Shown here piece after piece: positions 13,818 through 16,771 of a stretch of 16,771 nt of DNA. Numbering within the stretch: position 1 is the stretch's first letter; each line of letters starts with the position of its first letter. Made by a program: the position numbers and the translations under genes. Source of the DNA: Bacillota bacterium (lineage in GTDB: Bacteria; Bacillota; Clostridia; Lachnospirales; Lachnospiraceae); the NCBI GenBank assembly GCA_023421075.1, contig JAEZUM010000008.1, positions 1 through 16,771 on the forward strand, written 5' to 3'. The notes beneath the pieces were generated by a model that saw only the letters and a program-made list of their open reading frames with translations, had not been told where the DNA came from and made no database searches.

Positions 13818-14117
13818 ATGGAAGATGAGAATAAGAACTTAAAACTAAAGACTGCCATAGCTCTGTCTTATGATCCGAGCGAAGATGCACCGAAGGTAAT
13901 TGCCTCCGGCAAAGGTTATATTGCCGAAAAGATCATTGCAAAGGCAAAAGAAGCGGATATTCCTCTTCATAAGGATGAGAAGCTGGCAAATACTTTATCC
14001 AAGCTGGAAATCGGAGATATGATCCCACCGGAGCTGTATGAGGTGGTTGCAGAAATATTAGTCTTTGTGGATCGCATGGACCACATGAAGAGTAAGGTTG
14101 GCAAAGATTATGAATAA
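13818..14117 (+). CDS. FlhB/EscU C-terminal-like protein (YlqH type)
   Basis: This 99-residue soluble protein resembles only the cytoplasmic C-terminal piece of FlhB, the export switch of flagellar and type III secretion. Matching features are TAIALSYDPSEDAPKVIASGKG, the IPLHKDEKLANTL helix and EIGDMIPPELYEVVAEILVFV. The membrane helices of FlhB are absent, and so is the NPTH self-cleavage motif that would precede this segment. It therefore corresponds to the post-cleavage half. The start is the ATG at 13818, 7 bases after AGGAGGG. It overlaps yraN by 8 bp. In Bacillus, ylqH holds a similar place after rnhB. The function is not established and no flagellar genes are nearby. Confidence 0.85.
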   Translation: MEDENKNLKLKTAIALSYDPSEDAPKVIASGKGYIAEKIIAKAKEADIPLHKDEKLANTLSKLEIGDMIPPELYEVVAEILVFVDRMDHMKSKVGKDYE

Positions 14118-14460
14118 CAGAGCGGTGGGTACAGAATTCGAACAAAAAGCATCTGTTTATCTCGAGAAAAATGGTTATCGTATCCTAGAGCGTAATTTTC
14201 GATGCAAAATTGGCGAAATTGATCTGATTGCTAGAAACGAAGGCTATTTATGCTTTATCGAAGTAAAATATCGTTCCAGTTCTTCCAAAGGATTTCCTTC
14301 GGAAGCAATAACTCCCGGTAAAATACGAAGAATAACCAGAACAGCCCAGTATTATATGCTTCTACATAAGTATCCCATGGATACTCCCTGTCGTTTTGAT
14401 GCAGTAGTTATTCTGGAGAATGAGTTGACTGTGATTAAGAACGCGTTTGACGGTATGTAA
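14110..14460 (+). CDS. YraN family endonuclease-like protein (UPF0102)
   Basis: This 116-residue protein has the expected family size. It has the restriction-endonuclease-like core: E10, the GEIDLIA segment with D38, and FIEVKYR with E51 and K53, giving a D-x(12)-E-x-K pattern. A QYYMLLHKYPMDTPCRFDAVVI segment follows. Such proteins are presumed nucleases linked to DNA repair or recombination; no substrate is known. The ATG at 14110 overlaps the end of the preceding gene, indicating translational coupling. The upstream in-frame TTG at 14098 is less likely. Confidence 0.92.
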   Translation: MNNRAVGTEFEQKASVYLEKNGYRILERNFRCKIGEIDLIARNEGYLCFIEVKYRSSSSKGFPSEAITPGKIRRITRTAQYYMLLHKYPMDTPCRFDAVVILENELTVIKNAFDGM

Positions 14461-14526
14461 ACGTATCCCATAAATAATTATATAATTGTATCTATAAAGC
14501 TAGTTTGTCGGTTTGGAGATAATGGT

Positions 14527-15384
14527 ATGAAATTTGAGAATACTAACAATGCACAGATTGATTTTAATATGGAAGTTCCTCTTATCACCTTTCCGGTGTT
14601 GTCACAATTCCCCTTCTTAAGACATGGTTTTTCGACTCGAATCGGAGGGGTAAGTGAAGGAATGTTCTCCAGTATGAACCTTGGCAGAGGAAATGGTCCT
14701 ATCAAAGATGAGAAAGAGAAGGTACTTGAGAACTTCCGAAGAATATCAAAAAGTATCGGCGTAGATCTTCACAGTATGGTCATCTCTAAGCAGGTACATA
14801 AGACCAATATTCGTGTTGTTACAGAGGAAGACCGTGGTAAGGGATTAGTCGTACCGCGGGATTACGATGAAATCGATGGCCTCATTACAAATAAACCGGG
14901 TGTTACACTCGTTACGCAATATGCAGATTGCGTCCCCCTATACTTCGTTGATGATAAGAAGAAGGCCATCGGGTTAACCCATTCCGGCTGGAGAGGAACT
15001 GTTGCCGGGATCGGAAGATGTACGGTTCGAGAATTGCAACGTCAATATGGAAGTGAACCGGAAGATATTATTGCGGTGATCGGTCCTTCCATCTGTAAGA
15101 ACTGCTTCGAAATTGGTGCGGAGGTTGCTGAGGAATTTGAGAAGGCATTTCCCAAAGCTTATGAGTTAAAAATTCTCGAGAAAATCGGGAATAGTGACAA
15201 ATTTCTCTGTGATTTATGGGAAGCAAATCGTCAGGTTCTAATTGATGCAGGTCTTCGTGAGGAAAATATTCATATTAGTAATGTCTGCACCTGTTGTAAT
15301 GATGATATTCTATTTTCCCACCGAAAGTCAGCAGGAAAACGAGGAAGTCTGGCAGCATTCTTGGCAATTACGGAAGAACAATAA
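14527..15384 (+). CDS. pgeF: Peptidoglycan editing factor PgeF (YlmD/YfiH, multicopper-oxidase-like laccase domain)
   Basis: This 285-residue protein removes wrongly incorporated serine from peptidoglycan precursors in characterised members; older annotations say polyphenol oxidase. The metal triad is intact: H91 in KQVHKTN, C135 in YADCVPLY and H152 in THSGWRGTVAGI. Other hallmarks are RHGFSTRIGGVSEG at the N-terminus and CTCCNDDILFSHRKSAGKRG near the end. The ribosome site GGAGA (14515-14519) lies 7 bases before the ATG. It is 66 bp downstream of yraN and probably in the same transcript. A weak TATAAT at 14481-14486 has no good -35. Confidence 0.94.
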   Translation: MKFENTNNAQIDFNMEVPLITFPVLSQFPFLRHGFSTRIGGVSEGMFSSMNLGRGNGPIKDEKEKVLENFRRISKSIGVDLHSMVISKQVHKTNIRVVTEEDRGKGLVVPRDYDEIDGLITNKPGVTLVTQYADCVPLYFVDDKKKAIGLTHSGWRGTVAGIGRCTVRELQRQYGSEPEDIIAVIGPSICKNCFEIGAEVAEEFEKAFPKAYELKILEKIGNSDKFLCDLWEANRQVLIDAGLREENIHISNVCTCCNDDILFSHRKSAGKRGSLAAFLAITEEQ

Positions 15385-15388
15385 ATAC

Positions 15389-15404
15389 TTCTACATGTGT
15401 AGAA
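15389..15404 (+). other. Short palindrome after pgeF
   Basis: TTCTACA (15389-15395) and TGTAGAA (15398-15404) are inverted repeats with a 2-nt centre, 4 bp after the pgeF stop. There is no T-tract. It may be a transcript 3' end or a protein-binding palindrome; nothing decides between these. Confidence 0.35.
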
Positions 15405-15479
15405 CTTAGATTACACTGAGTTTGTCAAAGTGACTATAAACGGTGAGTGTTGACGAATTCTGATAGAAAGAAATGGTGT

Positions 15480-16771
15480 ATGTATATGAAGAAAAAGGCG
15501 CACATTATTAAAGAGATAGAAATCGGAAGTATCGCCGAAGAATTAGAGCTTGCTCCAGGTGATGAACTAATCTCCATTAACGGTACGGTTATCAAGGATG
15601 TTCTTGATTATCATTATTTAATCAAGGATGAAGAACTTGCGGTGCTTATCCGAAAGCCGGACGGAGAGGAATGGGAATTGGATATCGAGAAGGATTACGA
15701 TGAAGATCTAGGCATCGTCTTTGAAGAAGGACTGATGGACGAATATCGTTCCTGTCGTAATAAATGCATCTTTTGCTTCATTGATCAGATGCCTCCCGGT
15801 ATGCGGGAAACTTTATACTTTAAAGACGATGATGCCCGTTTATCCTTTTTGCAAGGCAATTATATTACCTTAACCAATATGAGTGATGAGGAGATTGACC
15901 GCATCCTATTCTATAAGCTATCTCCGATTAACATTTCAGTTCATACAACCAATGAAGAGCTTCGCTGCCGCATGCTTCATAATCGATTTGCGGGGTCTGC
16001 TCTAGACAAGATACGCCGTTTAAAAGAAGGTGGCATCACGATGAATGGACAGATTGTTCTCTGTAAAGGCTGGAATGATGGCGAGGAGTTGGAGAAAACA
16101 ATTCATGATCTGGCTGCCTATTTACCGGAGATGCAGAGTGTATCCGTCGTTCCTGTGGGACTAACCAAGTTCCGGGAAGGTCTGGCTAAGCTGGAGGGCT
16201 TTAATAGAGAGGAAGCTCTCGTTGTACTTGACACAATCCATCGTTGGCAAAACATCTTTCTGACACATTACGGAACCCGGTTTATCTATGCCAGTGATGA
16301 ATGGTATATCACTGCCGGACTTCCGATTCCGGAAGCAGATACCTATGAAGGCTATCCTCAGATCGAGAATGGCGTCGGTTTAATTCGGTCTCTTCAGGAA
16401 GAGTTTGCGGAGTACTTCAATGAGCTTGCGGGAGATGACCGAGTCAGGGAGGTATCCATTGCCACCGGTGTTCTGGCCGCTCCTTATATTAAGCAATTGA
16501 CGCAGAGGCTATCCACCAAATATCCTAACGTTAAAGTAGCGGTTTATACGATCCTCAACAATTACTTTGGCAATGAAATAACGGTTGCCGGATTGATTAC
16601 CGGCGGAGATATAACCGAACAACTAAATGGTCAACCATTAGGGGAAGCCCTACTGATTCCGGATGTTATGCTTCGAAACGGAGAAACGGTTCTACTCGAC
16701 GATGTAACGGTAGAAGAGATGGAAAACTCTTTACAAACCAAAATACGTATTGTACAATCAGATGGAAAGTC
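15480..16771 (+). CDS. DUF512 protein: PDZ-like domain plus radical-SAM-type cluster motif, 3' partial
   Basis: About 430 codons are visible and the frame is open to the right edge. Residues about 8-60 form a PDZ-like domain (IEIGSIAEELELAPGDELISINGTVI). Next comes an iron-sulfur cysteine cluster CRNKCIFC (C92, C96, C99), then the conserved family block FIDQMPPGMRETLYFKDDD and SPINISVHTTN, then a C-terminal DUF512 region with ATGVLAAPYI and AGLITGGDI. The protein is widespread in Clostridia, often near the der/engA GTPase gene. Its reaction is not known to me. The ATG at 15480 lies 9 bases after GAAAG (15466-15470). The ATG at 15486 is an alternative two codons later. Confidence 0.9.
   Translation, partial: MYMKKKAHIIKEIEIGSIAEELELAPGDELISINGTVIKDVLDYHYLIKDEELAVLIRKPDGEEWELDIEKDYDEDLGIVFEEGLMDEYRSCRNKCIFCFIDQMPPGMRETLYFKDDDARLSFLQGNYITLTNMSDEEIDRILFYKLSPINISVHTTNEELRCRMLHNRFAGSALDKIRRLKEGGITMNGQIVLCKGWNDGEELEKTIHDLAAYLPEMQSVSVVPVGLTKFREGLAKLEGFNREEALVVLDTIHRWQNIFLTHYGTRFIYASDEWYITAGLPIPEADTYEGYPQIENGVGLIRSLQEEFAEYFNELAGDDRVREVSIATGVLAAPYIKQLTQRLSTKYPNVKVAVYTILNNYFGNEITVAGLITGGDITEQLNGQPLGEALLIPDVMLRNGETVLLDDVTVEEMENSLQTKIRIVQSDGK

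Noticed and set aside
14458..14486. TATAAT before pgeF as a promoter
   Set aside because: The -10 is perfect but the sequence 17 bp upstream (TAAACG) matches the -35 poorly, and the AT-rich spacer makes chance likely.
1..16771. CRISPR array, prophage or insertion sequence
   Set aside because: There are no regularly spaced repeats, integrase, transposase or phage structural genes; gene content is chromosomal housekeeping.

Overview
The window reads as chromosomal DNA of an anaerobic, low-to-moderate GC Firmicute, most likely a Lachnospiraceae-type Clostridium (inference). The reasons are strong AAGGAGG-type ribosome binding sites, TTGACA/TATAAT-type promoters, U-tract terminators, the Firmicute gene order ylxM-ffh-rpsP-khpA-rimM-trmD-rplS-lepB-rbgA-rnhB-ylqH-yraN, and a biotin-dependent decarboxylase/transcarboxylase cluster. 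All genes are on the + strand. I see no phage genes, transposases, tRNA, rRNA or CRISPR.

Layout. (1) Positions 1-3924 hold a biotin carboxyl-transfer operon: a carboxyltransferase beta-type subunit (5' end cut by the window edge), a small OadG-like membrane subunit, a biotin carrier protein, and a pyruvate/oxaloacetate carboxyltransferase (5S/OadA type) without its own biotin domain. A strong 16-bp terminator ends the operon. The two spacers after the biotin carrier and after oadA share a ~65-nt hairpin-bearing repeat. (2) Positions 4016-6221 hold a separately promoted hybrid histidine kinase (TM-PAS-HisKA-HATPase-REC) followed by a free Hpt protein, with no output regulator in view. (3) Positions 6313-8964 hold ylxM-ffh (SRP), rpsP and khpA. 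They start from a consensus promoter whose start point falls inside a terminator-like hairpin and end at a long terminator after khpA. (4) Positions 9070-11291 hold rimM-trmD, a 189-nt imperfect inverted repeat, a probable L19 leader with its own promoter, rplS, and a terminator. (5) Positions 11318-16771 hold lepB, rbgA, rnhB, a FlhB-C-terminus-like protein (ylqH type), yraN, pgeF and the start of a DUF512 PDZ/radical-SAM protein that runs off the right edge.

The right two thirds is a ribosome and protein-export housekeeping block. It covers SRP targeting, S16 and L19, RimM (30S maturation), TrmD (tRNA m1G37), RbgA (50S assembly), signal peptidase, RNase HII and peptidoglycan quality control. 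The proteins are conventional, so the less explained content is in the RNA-level architecture between genes: the 189-nt foldback before rplS, a run of hairpins with mutually exclusive pairings between rpsP and khpA, the promoter-within-terminator before ylxM, and the duplicated post-stop hairpin in the carboxylase operon. All structures were paired by eye; no folding or database search was run.
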